A stretch of DNA of 64,000 nt from Rhinopomastus cyanomelas (GCA_013400115.1 VXBP01007146.1:124195-188194), one strand, 5' to 3'. Counted from the stretch's first letter, positions 10,454-21,483 are shown. A program made the numbers and translations. Notes: generated by a model from the sequence alone, not told the origin.

Positions 10454-11093
10454 TGATGAGGGGACTGAGTGCACCCGCAGTGAGTCTGCAGGTGGCACCA
10501 AGCTGGGAGGGACCGAGCTGCTGGAGGGTGGTGGGGCTGTACAGAGGGACCCTGACAGGCTGCATCGAGGGGCTGAGGGTAACTGGCTGGGCTTCAACAG
10601 AGCCAAGGGTTGGGTCCTGCAGTTTGGTCGGAACAACTCCCCGCAGTGCTACAGGCTGGGGCTGAGAGCAGTCTGGCAGGAAAGGACCTGAGGGCTCTAA
10701 CTGACGGGTGGCTGAATATGAGCCAGCAGGGTGCACAGGTAGCCAAGAAGGCCAGTGGCAACCTGGCTTGGATTAGAAACTGTGTGTCCAGCAGGAGTAG
10801 GAAGGTGATCGTCCCACTGGACTCAGCACTGGGGAGGCTGCACCTTGAGTATTGGGTCCAGTTTTGGGCACCTCAGTACAAGGGAGACGTCGAGGGGTTG
10901 GAGCGAGGGCAGAGGAGATTGGGAAGGGCCTGGAGAATCAGTCTGATGAGGAGTCATTGATAGGGTTGGGGCTGTCTAGTTTGAGGAAGAGGAGGCTGAG
11001 GGGAGACCTCATCGCTCTCTACCACTCTGTAGAGATGCTGGTGCTGGTTTCTCACAGGGAATTAGCAGCAGAAGCAGAGGGAAGGGCTTCAAG
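10454..11093 (+). mobile_element. CR1 class B, long copy without its 3' tail
   Basis: Sense copy covering the end of the reverse transcriptase domain and the ORF2 thumb/C-terminal region. Recognisable translated pieces in different frames are ECTRSESAGGTKLGG, QVAKKASGNLAWIRN and LRKRRLRGDLIAL. The catalytic F-A-D-D motif reads S-A-G-G because both Asp codons became Gly (GGTGGC at 10491-10496). The copy stops at 'gaagggcttcaag', about 250 bases before the class B 3' end. Several frameshifts are present. Confidence 0.93.
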
Positions 11094-11934
11094 CTTGACA
11101 CCTCAAGCCCTGGTCAAGGGTCTCACGACATCTGTCCTTGTTTTGGTGCAAGTTCTCCTAGGCTGCAACATTTCCAGCAGTGAAAAGAGCAGGCAGTGCT
11201 GCAGCAACCCTGACGCACTCGCGTACGGCTGAGCGGAGCTGCAGTGCTCTGCTGGCACAGCTGGGATGAGGCTCTCTGCGAGGCTGGTACAAGGAGTAAT
11301 TACCTGCCTGAGAGAATTTCTGACGCCGGGTTTCCAGCAAACTGGCTGCATCCTATTATTCCCTCCAGCGCTCTGCAGACGCTTCTTGTGTTGATGCATC
11401 CTGCTTCCACAAGTGAGGGCACGCTGCGGCACAGCGCCCTGCTGTAGGGTCACACCTCGGTGCTGTGAGAGGGTGAGTGAGGCTGGGAGAGCCAGCCAGC
11501 TCCTCCGCCCCCCATCAAGCCTGTTCGGGGAGCGGCCCAACTCCTTGTAGAGAGTTTTCATCAAGATGCTGAACAGGCACCTCTTGGTCTTGGCTACAGC
11601 CACAAAATGCCTCTTTCCCGCAGCTCCTTAGCTGCAGATGAGAGGAACCACTTCATCTCTAGGTGCTTCATCAGTCACCAGGGAGAAAATGCATTTCTGT
11701 TCCTTTTCTGGGCAGAGAAATTACAATTGCATTTGTGGAGCTGAGCTCCTCAGCTGTAAAAGCAAAATCCAAAAAGCCTAACACAGGCAAAACCAGCCTG
11801 GAAGAGCCCCTCTGAATCCTGCACAGCGGAGAACAAGGGTGAAGGGGAAAACCTCAGGTCACAAGGAAACAGGGAATGTGAGGAAATCAAATTAAGCTGT
11901 AGGAGAGGAATCTCAGTAACGAGCAGCAGGAGCC

Positions 11935-12141
11935 TCACAGAACTGCTGAGGCTGGAAAAGACCTCTGAGATCATCCAATCCAGCCCAGGACCTCGTATCA
12001 CCACCATCAGCCAGGCCAGGGCACTGAGGGCCACAGCCAGGCTGGCCATAAACACCTCCAGGGATGGGGACTCCACTACTGCCCTGGGCAGTCCAGTCCA
12101 GGCTCTGATCTCCCTTTCTGTGAGGAAGGGCTTTCTAACTT
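11935..12141 (-). mobile_element. CR1 class D
   Basis: Antisense 3' end of class D (ctgaggctggaaaagacctc, then 'cagccaggctggccataa'). 5'-truncated at 'gaagggctttctaactta'. Confidence 0.92.
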
Positions 12142-12691
12142 ATTCCTTTTGAAACATAAACCTCAATTATTCCCCATTCCTACTCCTACAATACTCCTAC
12201 TCCCTTTTTAACTTGATCTGAATGACTATTCCTTCTCTGCAAGGATAAGGAGGGCCCACATGACAGTAGAACAGGGTCCTTCACCAGCCACACTACGTCT
12301 GATCTTCAGAGAGGCAAAACTTAGCACAAGGCTGGCTAAGCCCTACCCAGTACAGTGGCACTTTGGGTGGAAATGGCAAGAAAAGACAAGAACAAAAATA
12401 TTTTGGATCAATAAATCTCAGGAGAGTCAAAAGCCCTCTAGGAACTGTGTCGGTACCTCGACAGGAGATGGAATATTCATGTGGGGGAAAAAGAGGTTAA
12501 AATGCCAAACACTCTGTAAAAGCCACGTTGAGATCATTGGATTTGTTCTGTGCTTTACCCAGGCAGACACCCTGCTCATAAGAAATCATTTCTCATTCTC
12601 TGGGAGTGAAGAACAACTTTCCTTTCTCAGATTTAAAATGAACACGCAGAACACGAATAAAACTTCTCACTCGGTCCATGTGTTTTAAAGG

Positions 12692-12980
12692 TCACTGAAT
12701 CACTGAAACATTTAGGTTGGAAAAGACCTCCAAGATGGTCAAGTCCAACCTTTAACCCTACTGTTAACTTTACCACCCCTAAAACAGACGTCTAAGCACC
12801 TCACCTATAGGATTTTTCAATACATCAAGGGATGGTGACTCAGTGCCCATCCCTGGGCAGCCCCTTCCACTGCTTTAGAATCCTCTCCGCGAAAAAAAAC
12901 TCTTCCTAACATCCAGCCTAACCTGCCCTTGATGCAGCTTCAAGTTACTCCCTCTAGTCCCATCATTGTCTATTTGAGAG
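12692..12980 (-). mobile_element. CR1 class B-like, older copy
   Basis: Antisense copy with tail 'aaacatttaggttggaaaag' and body 'aagggatggtgactcagtgc'. It runs to 'catcattgtctatttgagag' and is then abruptly followed by sense-strand class A sequence. First block of a four-part mosaic. Confidence 0.88.
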
Positions 12981-13024
12981 CCTGGACATGTTCCAGTGCC
13001 ACTTGGTCTGGGTGATCTTGCTCC
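12981..13024 (+). mobile_element. CR1 class A tail, first part
   Basis: Sense class A sequence 'cctggacatgttccagtgcc' to 'gatcttgctcc'. The element appears to resume at 13145 after 120 bases of opposite-strand class B. Confidence 0.82.
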
Positions 13025-13142
13025 AGGCCTTTCACCAGCCTGGTTGCTCTCCTCTGCACCTGCTCCAGCACCTCGGTGTCCTTCTTGTGCTGACGTGCCC
13101 AGAACTGACCCCAGTACTCAAGGTGCGGTATCATCGATGCCA
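13025..13142 (-). mobile_element. CR1 class B internal fragment
   Basis: Antisense internal ORF2 segment (aggcctttcaccagcctggt to 'ctcaaggtgcggtatcatcg') with neither 3' nor 5' end. The minus-strand translation includes EVLEQVQRRATRLVKGLE. It interrupts the class A tail on either side. Confidence 0.88.
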
Positions 13143-13144
13143 CC

Positions 13145-13190
13145 TGGACTAGATGATCTTTCGAGGTCCCTTCCAATCCTTTATGATTCT
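13145..13190 (+). mobile_element. CR1 class A tail, terminal part
   Basis: Sense 'tggactagatgatctttcga', then 'cttccaatcctttatgattc', the end of the class A copy begun at 12981. Confidence 0.85.
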
Positions 13191-13378
13191 ACTCCCTTCA
13201 CAAAACCCCTAATGCAGCAGCTAATCCTGGTTTGAAGTGGGCTCTGCCTCCAGCTCCAGTAAGCACTGGCTCAAAGTACTGCTCACAGCTCCTCACACCA
13301 CTCCTGGGTGATTTGGGAATGCGACCCGAGTCCAAATGCCACCAGCTCCCCCAGCCAAGCCCACAAGGTCTACACAGA

Positions 13379-13510
13379 TCACAGAACATTAGGGAGTAGA
13401 AGAGACCTGGAAAGATCATCCAGTCCAATCCCCCTGCCACAGCAGGATCTCCTAGATCCAGCCTCAGGAACGTGTCCAAGCGAGTATTAAACATCTCCAG
13501 AGGAGACTCC
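13379..13510 (-). mobile_element. CR1 class A
   Basis: Antisense 3' end (cacagaacattagggagtag), 5'-truncated after 'ccagaggagactcc'. Confidence 0.92.
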
Positions 13511-13550
13511 ACTTAACCCAACTGCTACTGCACCAGATTTAGCCACATCT

Positions 13551-13740
13551 ACAGAACCACAGGACCGCTCACATTGGAAAAGACCTTCAAGATCACCAAG
13601 TCCAACCATTAACCCAACTGGCCCAAAGCAACTGCTAAACCCTGTCCCTGAGCTCCAGATCTCCACGACTGTGAAACACGGCCAGGGCTGGTGATTCAAA
13701 CTCCTCCCTGAGCGGCCTGTTCCAAGGGCTGATGGCCCCA
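13551..13740 (-). mobile_element. CR1 class E
   Basis: Antisense copy with 'cattggaaaagaccttcaag' and the class E signature 'gagctccagatctccacg'. 5'-truncated near 13740. Confidence 0.85.
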
Positions 13741-13954
13741 GAATAAAACATAAGCCATCATGCTGAACATCAGAGCTGAAGCAGTACGTGGATGGCATTT
13801 GTGCAAGGCAGACAGAAATCTGACCGTGTCACGCTTGGCATGGGCAGCACCAGCATGGGCAGGACTGTGGGTTTAAGATAGGATCGTGTCCAAGGTGGGA
13901 ATTTGAACAGCGACAGGCTGAGATGCTGCTGGCGCTGGCTCTGCAGCTTCCGTG

Positions 13955-14543
13955 ACTCGGGGCCCCAGCCAGCCTGGCCTTCAACACTGCCAGGGATGGA
14001 CCAGCCACAGCTGCCTTGGGCAACCTGTTCCAGCATCTCAGCACCCTCACAGCAAAGAGTTTGTTCCTCATGTCCAACACAAATCTCCCCTCTTCAAGGC
14101 TGGAACCCTTTCCCCTCGTCCTCTCACCACCACCCCTGTCCAAAGCCCTCCCCCAGCTTTCTTGTAGCCCCCTTCCTTCACAGATCAGAAAGCCGCTCGG
14201 AGGTCACCTGGGATCCTCCTCTTCTCCAGGATGAACGACCCCGACTTGCTCAGCCTGTCCTTGCAGGGGAGGTTCTCCAGCCTTCTGATCACTGCAGCTG
14301 CTCTCCTCTGGAAACCTCCCAGGAGCTATATGTTGGGGGCTCCAGAACTGGACCCAGTACTGCAGGTGGGGTCTCACCAGTGCAGAGCAGAGGGGGAGAA
14401 TCCCCTTCCTCGACCAACTATCTCTGCTGCTTTTGCTGCAGCCCAGGACACGGTTGGCTCTGTGGGCTGCCGGCACACACCGACGGCTCCACTCCCACTC
14501 CTTCTCCTCAGGGCTGTCCTCAGTCCCTTCTCCTCCCAACGTG
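13955..14543 (-). mobile_element. CR1 class C, about 590 bp, missing the last ~90 bases
   Basis: Antisense class C copy that begins at 'actcggggccccagccagcc', so the usual class C tail is absent. It continues through 'ggcaacctgttccagcatct' and 'ggacccagtactgcaggtgg' to 'ggctgtcctcagtcccttct'. Minus-strand translations include HRANRVLGCSKSS and GILPLCSALVRPHLQYW. Another class C copy (55527-56096) stops within a few bases of the same internal point. Confidence 0.93.
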
Positions 14544-15180
14544 TGTCTGTGCATGGGGTTGCCTCCATCCGACGAGTCCAGTTCTCTGGACCACTGCAAC
14601 AACCACGACACGAGAGCAAGCCCTTTTCCAAAACACTCCCGGCAGACTTCACACCCTGAAGCCGCTCCGTCTCTGCCGGGGGTGCGTCTCCTCTTAACAC
14701 CTGCCAGCCTTCGGCGGCGCAGCGCAGCAACACATCTTTATGCATAAGCGGAGGGAAAAGACACTGACAGGGTCTGCGCCAGTCAGAAAAGCCTCCTCTT
14801 TGATCTCTCTGCCTACAAAGGGCGATGAAAAACAGCACTAATTTGCCTTTTGTACTTTCTGCTTGATGAAACATTACCAGTTGTCACAGGATTTTTAAGT
14901 ATTCATGAATACCAGTGCTCTACAACACCGATAATACAAGCGCCCTCGATTATTTATAACCCAAGACGTCAAATTAGAGGCTCTGAGCCAGCCGACTGTT
15001 TCGTTTACATTCTGCCTCTTTATTCTGTTTTGCTTTTTTTGCCTATTTGTTTCTCTGCAGCGAATTCATTGCTGCGAAGCGTCTGTAAATCAAAGAGCGG
15101 TCTCGTCTCCTCACTGCCTCGCCTCTCCTCCCTCAGCGAGGCAGCGGAGCCGCCGCTCCAGCCGTGTGAAGGGAAGGGGA

Positions 15181-15279
15181 TCACAGAACCACAGGGTCAG
15201 CACGGATTGGAAGGGATCTCAAAAGATCAACCAGTCCAATGCCTCTGCCAGGGCAGGACCGCCTAGACCCAGTCGCACT
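15181..15279 (-). mobile_element. CR1 class A tail
   Basis: Antisense 'tcacagaaccacagggtcag' to 'cctagacccagtcgcac', 99 bases, strongly 5'-truncated. It sits directly after a short CpG-rich unique segment (15120-15170). Confidence 0.9.
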
Positions 15280-15433
15280 AAATGGCGTCTCTGTGCTTTT
15301 GAAACCCACAGATTAGAGGAGGAAGTGTCAGCTTTGAGAGCACCGCTTCATTTTCTGCAAACAAATAACGGTCAGAGTTATCGACAACATCCTGAAAACT
15401 GTTTTCTAGGGGCTGGCTGATGGATTTAAGCAG

Positions 15434-15580
15434 CACAGAACAGTAGGGACTGGAAGGGACCTCAAAAGATCACACAGTCCAATCCCACCACCACAGCAGG
15501 ATCACCTGGATCCAGTCACACAGGAACACGGCCAGGTGGGTTTGAAATGTCTCCAGAGATGGAGACTCCGCAACCCTCCT
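15434..15580 (-). mobile_element. CR1 class A tail
   Basis: Antisense 'cacagaacagtagggactgg' to 'gagactccgcaaccctcc', 147 bases. Confidence 0.93.
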
Positions 15581-15974
15581 TTGTTAATACCCTCTAACCT
15601 TCACTAAACTCCATTCACCTTATTTTTGGCCAAGCTTTCCCACTTCATTCAGATTTGCTAACGTGCCCTGTTCCATCAGTTTGCTTTTATACTTTCTCTT
15701 TGGAGGCTGTTTGGTTTCAGGGCCTTTGGCAGACTATTTTCTCCTTGCAGCGCCTGAAGACAATCTGCCCTACAATCGGTCCAGCAAACAACCGCTTTAT
15801 TAGTTGGCTGCGTCTCTTCAGCCTCTCCTTTCCTATCCTGGCCTTCTTTCCTGTAAACCCGACGTGGCAGGACACAAAGGATGCGATGCTGGGTTTGATT
15901 TCAGAGAGCTGTGCTTCATACACAGCGTCGTGAGCAACGTTGAGACCCTCTACTTGCTAAAGCCATCGAGGTAC

Positions 15975-16358
15975 CGAAGCGGATCCAGAGAAGGGCCACA
16001 ACGTTGGTGGAGGGTCTGGAAAACAAAGGGCATCTGAAGGGAGCTGGGGCTGGTTAGTCTGGAGAGAAGGAGGCTGAGGGGAGACCTTATTGCTGTCTGC
16101 GGCTACCAGAAAGGAGGGTGTAGAGAGGTGAGGGCTGGTTGGCTGTGAGGAAAAACTTCTCCATGGAAAGGGTCCTCAGGCCATGGAACAGGCTGCCCAG
16201 GGAGGGGGCTGAATCGCCATCCCTGGCTGTGTTTCACAGTCAGGAGATCTGGAGCTCAAGGACTGGGCTTAGCAGTGGCCTTGGGACAGCACAGTTAACA
16301 GTTGGACTCGATGAGCTTAAAGGTCTTCTCCAACCTAAATGACTCTGTGATTCTATGA
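15975..16358 (+). mobile_element. CR1 class E
   Basis: Sense copy from 'gaagcggatccagagaaggg' through 'ggagaccttattgctgtctg' and 'aggagatctggagctcaagg' to the tail 'atgactctgtgattctatga'. It retains the C-terminal peptide pattern RVLRPWNRLPREGAESPS but has a deletion after the 'agggtgtagagaggtgaggg' stretch. Confidence 0.92.
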
Positions 16359-17293
16359 CTGTGAGATACAGTGGGATCTATTTGCTCTTCATCCCTTTTA
16401 AATCTAGGAAACGCTACGACATGGGCTGAAAAAGCTCAAGGTGAAGGTGAAAAGTACAGAGGGAGGAGCACTGGAGTTGGAAGGTGATTGTAAGGTGTCC
16501 GTAGGGTGGTGACTGGCCAACTGAAAAGAAAGCAGTGCTCTTGCCCTCCTCCATCTGCAAGAGCCCATGAGCCCCAAACACCTAAGAAGGGGACGGAGCA
16601 AGAGCTTCACCTCACAGAAAGCCACTCTGCTCATCGCTGTGTTGCAGCGTGGCAGGAACAAAGAACCCACGAGCGTTTGGTGGATAGCGCTTCCCAGCGC
16701 ACAGGCAGCTGAGCCTCTGCAATTAAAGGTTCAGAGATGCCAGGGAGATGAGCATCAAAGAGATGTGTCGGTCTCCCTGAGCGCGCGGGGTGCTCTGCTT
16801 TGCAGAGCAGTTCTCTCAGCACCAGCTGGAAACTGCCTGCATTAGATACCGGTATGAACAATAGTCCAATAACATCCACAGCCGTGGGGAAAGAGTCACT
16901 GTGCAGGAAGAATGACTGTGGCAGCAGCTGGTGGTGTAGCCAAGGGCTACAGCAAAGCTCACGGAGCCGAGCCGCACCGCTTGCATACTGATGGTGGGGC
17001 TTGCATATCAATATCCCCGTGTCCTGGAGCTACGGAGCTCAAAATTCCTCACAGAGATGTGTAGGACACAGAGACTGATGGCTGCACCATCTGAATAAAC
17101 ACTCTCCTCTGAACGTCGGAGCCCTCCCTGGCAGGCACGACGCCAAGTGTGACGAGGGGCACACTGCCACGGATCCTCTGGTTTGTTCTTTTCAGCCTTT
17201 CAGTGCTGGTCAGGACGCACAAGGATGTTCTCAAGCACTGCATCTGCAGAGCCCCAGAGCTGCTGAGCAGTCACAATGGTCACAGAATTGTAC

Positions 17294-17336
17294 TCACAGG
17301 ATTGTTTAGGTTGGAAAAGCCCTTCGAGATCATTGA
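17294..17336 (-). mobile_element. CR1 tail (class B/E), left arm of an inverted pair
   Basis: Antisense 'aggattgtttaggttggaaa' to 'cgagatcattga', only the terminal 43 bases. It faces the sense tail immediately to the right. Confidence 0.75.
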
Positions 17337-17337
17337 T

Positions 17338-17424
17338 TCAGTGGTGACCTGGCAGTGCCGAGTTGAAGGTTGGACTTGATGGGCTTAAAGGTCTCTTCCA
17401 ACCTAAGACATTCTGAGATTCTAT
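17338..17424 (+). mobile_element. CR1 tail (class B/E), right arm of an inverted pair
   Basis: Sense 'cagtggtgacctggcagtgc' to 'gacattctgagattctat'. With the preceding antisense tail it forms an imperfect inverted repeat (17307-17336 against 17377-17406). Confidence 0.85.
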
Positions 17425-18476
17425 ATGAAAACCACTCCTTGTAAGGCAGAAGCTATGGCAAAAGCTACTGATACAAAACTGATGGAAAACAGTGATGGGA
17501 AATAGCTGCAGCAGGGTATTTCTGTGGGGGTACAGAAATACTCCTCTAAGTCCTGGAGATGTACTATCTGCTGAGTAAGAATGGAGGAGCCGCGTGTGAA
17601 ATGAAATCTGAACTCAGAAAGAAGCTTCTTTCGTAGCTAATGAAATTTTAACAGCCTCTCGAGGAGGATTTGAGAGGAACTAATATGGCAGCTTATGAAA
17701 ATGAGGGACACGAAGGCAATGAAAAACACATTTACTAAACAGCCTTGGATGGGAGCTGTAAACTGAGTTCAGGTGGATTCGAGGAGCGTTCCCACCCGTT
17801 ACATAAATCTCATGCAGGTAAGAAAAGGTGCAGCGCAGCTTCTTTTCCAAGGTAGAAGGGTTTTATTAGCATCAGCAGCACGTACTTGGCCGGTCAGGAA
17901 GAACTGCAGCAAACCTGACCTTTTTTAACATCTCCATAATTATAACTTTCCTGTAGGGATGATTCGCTCCCCAAAGGAACACTCTGGCTACCTGTTTGCA
18001 GAGTGTTTATCAGCTCCAGAGAAGTCATTAGATCGCTACTCCTCCACTTCCCACCAGGTCAGAGAGGGTTTACTGATCTAATAGTGTAAGTGAGACCAAT
18101 GAAACAGTGACATATTTTAGGTGGTTAATCTCTTCCGTGAGAAAACTCCTGCTCTTTACAGCTACCGAGTCGCATCGGCGCAAGCAAAATATTTGAGCTA
18201 CAAGCCAGCAAATCTATCTGTTACGTCCAAACGGCGGGTTTCATATCTCTGTGCTCGCACGGCTAGAGAAATCCCTTCCCTATAAAGGTGCTACTAACAG
18301 GAATGGAAATGAGCTCTCATAACAAACTCATTAATCACGTACCGACGTTTCAAGTCGCTCTGGTGATAACCAGCTGTACAGGAGTGTTCGGTATCAATTT
18401 CATATCAATATAAAGCATCCCATGCAACAGCTTGTCTGCTGCCCACATGATGATGCAGCAACACCATCAAAACCCC

Positions 18477-18546
18477 TGTGCAGGGAGGTTGGAACTAGAT
18501 GATCTTTAAGGTCACTTCCAACCCCAGTCACTCTATGATTCAATGA
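18477..18546 (+). mobile_element. CR1 class C tail
   Basis: Sense 'ggttggaactagatgatctt' to 'tctatgattcaatga', about 70 bases. Confidence 0.85.
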
Positions 18547-18641
18547 ACTTCAACACATTAAGCATGAAAAACACAGACATTTTGGTTGACTTTGGTCAGT
18601 AAATAGTTTGGTAGCGGGGGAATAAGATTCTCAACTCTTTG

Positions 18642-19238
18642 CCAAGTGGCCAAGAAGGCCAACGGCATCCTGGGGTGGACCAGAAAGGGGGTGGTCAGCA
18701 GATGGAGAGAGGTTCTCCTCTCTCTCTGCTCTGCCCTGGGGAGACCACACCTGGAATCTTGTGTCCAGGTCTGCGCCCCTCAGCTCCAGAGGGACACAGA
18801 GCTGCTGGAGAGAGTCCAGAGCAGAGCCACAGGGATGATGGAGGGAGGGGAGCATCTCCCTGCTGAGGAGAGGCTGAGGGAGCTGGGGCTCTTGAGCTGG
18901 GAAAAAGGGGCCTGAGGGGTGACTCCATGGGTGTTGATCAATATGGAAAAGGTGGGTATCAGGAGGGTGGAGCCAGGCTCTGCTCAGGGACACCCAGTGA
19001 CAGGACAAGGGGCAGTGGGTGTAAGCAGGAACAGAGGAGGTTCCCCATCAATATGAGAAGGACCTTCTTCCACAGTGAGGGTGACGGAGCCCTGGAAGGG
19101 GCTGCCCAGAGGGTTGTGGAGTCTCCTTCTCTGGAGACATATAAAACCCATCTGGCCACATTCCTATGTGACTGGATCTAGGAGATCGGACTGGATGATC
19201 TTCTGAGGTCCCTTTCAATCCCCAATGTTCTGTGACTC
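18642..19238 (+). mobile_element. CR1 class A, about 600 bp, best-preserved ORF2 C-terminus
   Basis: Sense class A copy from 'ccaagtggccaagaaggcca' to the tail 'caatgttctgtgactcat'. An open stretch at 18646-18915 carries AKKANGILGW, LCSALGRPHLE and LLERVQSRATGMMEG. After a frameshift, 18927-19181 carries GGARLCSGT, RTRGSG and VVESPSLE and ends CDWI at the expected TAG. This is the C-terminal part of CR1 ORF2 beyond the catalytic palm. It is a dead copy: 5'-truncated, with at least one frameshift and a stop. The untranslated tail after the stop is only about 60 bases. Confidence 0.95.
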
Positions 19239-19871
19239 ATGTACCTTCCTAGAAAGTGTCCTGATTGCTGTGTTCAATGTCCATGTCAGCGTACTAAGTG
19301 TAGCAGCTACTGTCCACGTCAACTACTGGGGCAGGAGAACAGGGGAATCAAAGAACAAAAACAAAAATTAAACTCTGACTAATGAGCCTGATTTATCATC
19401 TTTTTCACAAGTCTCATGCCAATGAATGAAACTCAATCAGAGTTAGTCCTGCTAAAAAGATTCCCAAATCTGAAGGAATTAAGGTTTGAGACAGTTTCTT
19501 CTCGGATCAAAGGTTGGGCAGAAGGATTAGAGGCTCATTTTGCCACCACAGAAACACATTCATTGTCTCATTAATATCTCACAACTCTGTTTCACACGAG
19601 CAGAAGGATCACAGGCAGGGGTGAGGCAAGCGAGCGCCTTCTGCCAGCATCCCAAGTCTTCACTTTTCATTTGGGGAGGCAGATGAGCTGTCACTAAGAG
19701 GGGGCACGCAATCCCGCATCCTCCAGCTGATGCTGATAGCCAGTTAAAAGCCTGGGCTGCTGCTGCCTTCAGGAAATGAGGTGCTTTACGTTTCCCCACA
19801 TACAGGCGTGGAGCTGAAAGGATCAATCTTGATTTACGGAGGCATCGGGATAAAGCCACCCATTATGCAGA

Positions 19872-20104
19872 GGAGCTCTGGCACCCTCACCATGAAGAAG
19901 TTCCTTCCCACACTGATGTGGAACCTCCTCAACTCCAGCTCACAGCCATTGCCCCTACCACTGGCTGCCCCTGAGCAGAGCCTGGCCCCATCCTTCTGAC
20001 CCCCACCCTTCCCATACTGATCAAGATTAACAGGGTCACCCTCAGTCTCGTTTTCTCCAAGCTCAAGAGACCCAGCTCCCTCAGCCTTTCCTCGGAAGAG
20101 AGAA
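19872..20104 (-). mobile_element. CR1 class A fragment lacking both ends
   Basis: Antisense internal segment starting at 'ggagctctggcaccctcacc' and ending at 'agcctttcctcggaagagag'. About 190 bases of the normal 3' end are missing. No flanking duplication seen. Confidence 0.88.
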
Positions 20105-20591
20105 GCTTACGACTACTTCAAAAGCTCTGAGCAAGGCAAAGCACAAGATCCTTCACGTAAGAGACTACAACGACAACATCAAACATTACCTTCTGAACAG
20201 GAGTTTATTAGCTTCGACTAGACTGCGCAGCGAGCCAGAGGCACTTAAATCCTTAACTGTACAGGCCTGCCGACTCCACATTTCATAAAGTAGGGATATT
20301 TTGCTGTAAATTAATGAAGAAGAACCCTAACCTTCCAAGACAATCTCTCACGATATTCATTACGGCAGATTAGTACCGTGGCTTATGGCTTTGCTTGGCC
20401 CATCAGCGATAGCCCGTCTCCTTCGCCTGATTCACCCCCAGAAAAGCTGACTGAACTAACTGCTTGGGGTGGACAACAGAAGTCGGGATGCAGAACCTCA
20501 TCAAAGCTCACAAAGGCCGTCTGCACAGCCCTGCCCTGCTGCAGCACGCGAGAAGACAAGTCATCACCAACCCTGATGAGGGACATGACAG

Positions 20592-20645
20592 AGTGGTGAC
20601 CTGGCAGGGCCGGATTAATGGGTGGACTTGATCGTCCTAAAGGCC
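20592..20645 (+). mobile_element. CR1 class B/E tail fragment
   Basis: Sense 'agtggtgacctggcagggcc' to 'gatcgtcctaaaggcc', lacking the terminal bases. It runs head-on into an antisense copy at 20651. Confidence 0.8.
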
Positions 20646-20650
20646 CATGT

Positions 20651-20880
20651 CCCTTAAACCAGACCCCTCAACACATCTAAATGACCCTTGAACACTGGGG
20701 ACAGCAACTCGACTCCCTCTCTGAGCAGCCTGTTCCAGTGCCTGAGCACCTTGCTGTGAGAAGATTCCTGCTGTCCAGTCCAACCCTTCCTGCCGTCGCT
20801 TGAACCCGCTCCCTCTTGTTGTATCACTGACTGCTTGTGAGAAGAGACCGGCACCGACCTCTCCACAACAACCCTTTCAG
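20651..20880 (-). mobile_element. CR1 class B fragment
   Basis: Antisense 'cccttaaaccagacccctca', 'gagcagcctgttccagtgcc', then 'gagaagagaccggcaccgac'. The 3' tail is missing and the left edge abuts the opposite-strand tail at 20592-20645. Confidence 0.85.
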
Positions 20881-21254
20881 ATGGGATGTTTTTACCACCA
20901 AACACAAATGAGAGAGTGAGGACCTTCAGTAATTCTTCACTGTTGCTCTGCTCCGGTCTCTCAGTAAAGACAACATATTTTTCTCTTAAGAATTTCCAGG
21001 AAGTCCTCCAGTGTTCAATAATTATCAAATCTTTATAACTCTCAGGAGCTCTTCACAAGTTACTCAAAAATCCCCTCTCATTTTATAGGATGCAATTAAC
21101 ATCTTTTACTCCTTCATGAACAAGTAGTTTAGTAAAAACCATTCCAAATACGAGCCCCCAGCCCTAATATTAGACCAGTGACAGTCTTTAAACATTTACT
21201 AAAGGAATTATTTTATGTTGTTGTATTAATTACATTGTGGGTAGAGAGAACACA

Positions 21255-21362
21255 GTTTCCTTATGCTGCCATTCTGGAGTAGTTCTATGGTTTTTATTGA
21301 TTTATATTATGAATGATAATGTTTGCACATAGGAACAGGTTCCATATGCTGCCATTCTGGAG
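21255..21362. repeat. Direct repeat pair around 65 unique bases
   Basis: TATGCTGCCATTCTGGAG occurs at 21262-21279 and 21345-21362. Seven or so further bases upstream also match with two differences. The 65-base AT-rich insert between is not a recognised repeat. It could be an insertion with a long duplication or remnants of a tandem duplication. Confidence 0.75.
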
Positions 21363-21483
21363 CTGGAACAGACATGTGTTGGAATTCATCAATCAGAATG
21401 GATTTGCTTCGCTGCTTGTTCGCAGCGTGCTTGCTGCTGTGTGTGTTTTATGGAAATGCTCTGTGTGTGGGTGCAGACAGATA

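Noticed and set aside
11103..11603. 166-codon open frame on the minus strand
   Set aside because: No known domain. It begins in unique sequence beside a CR1, and frames of this length are expected by chance in this base composition.
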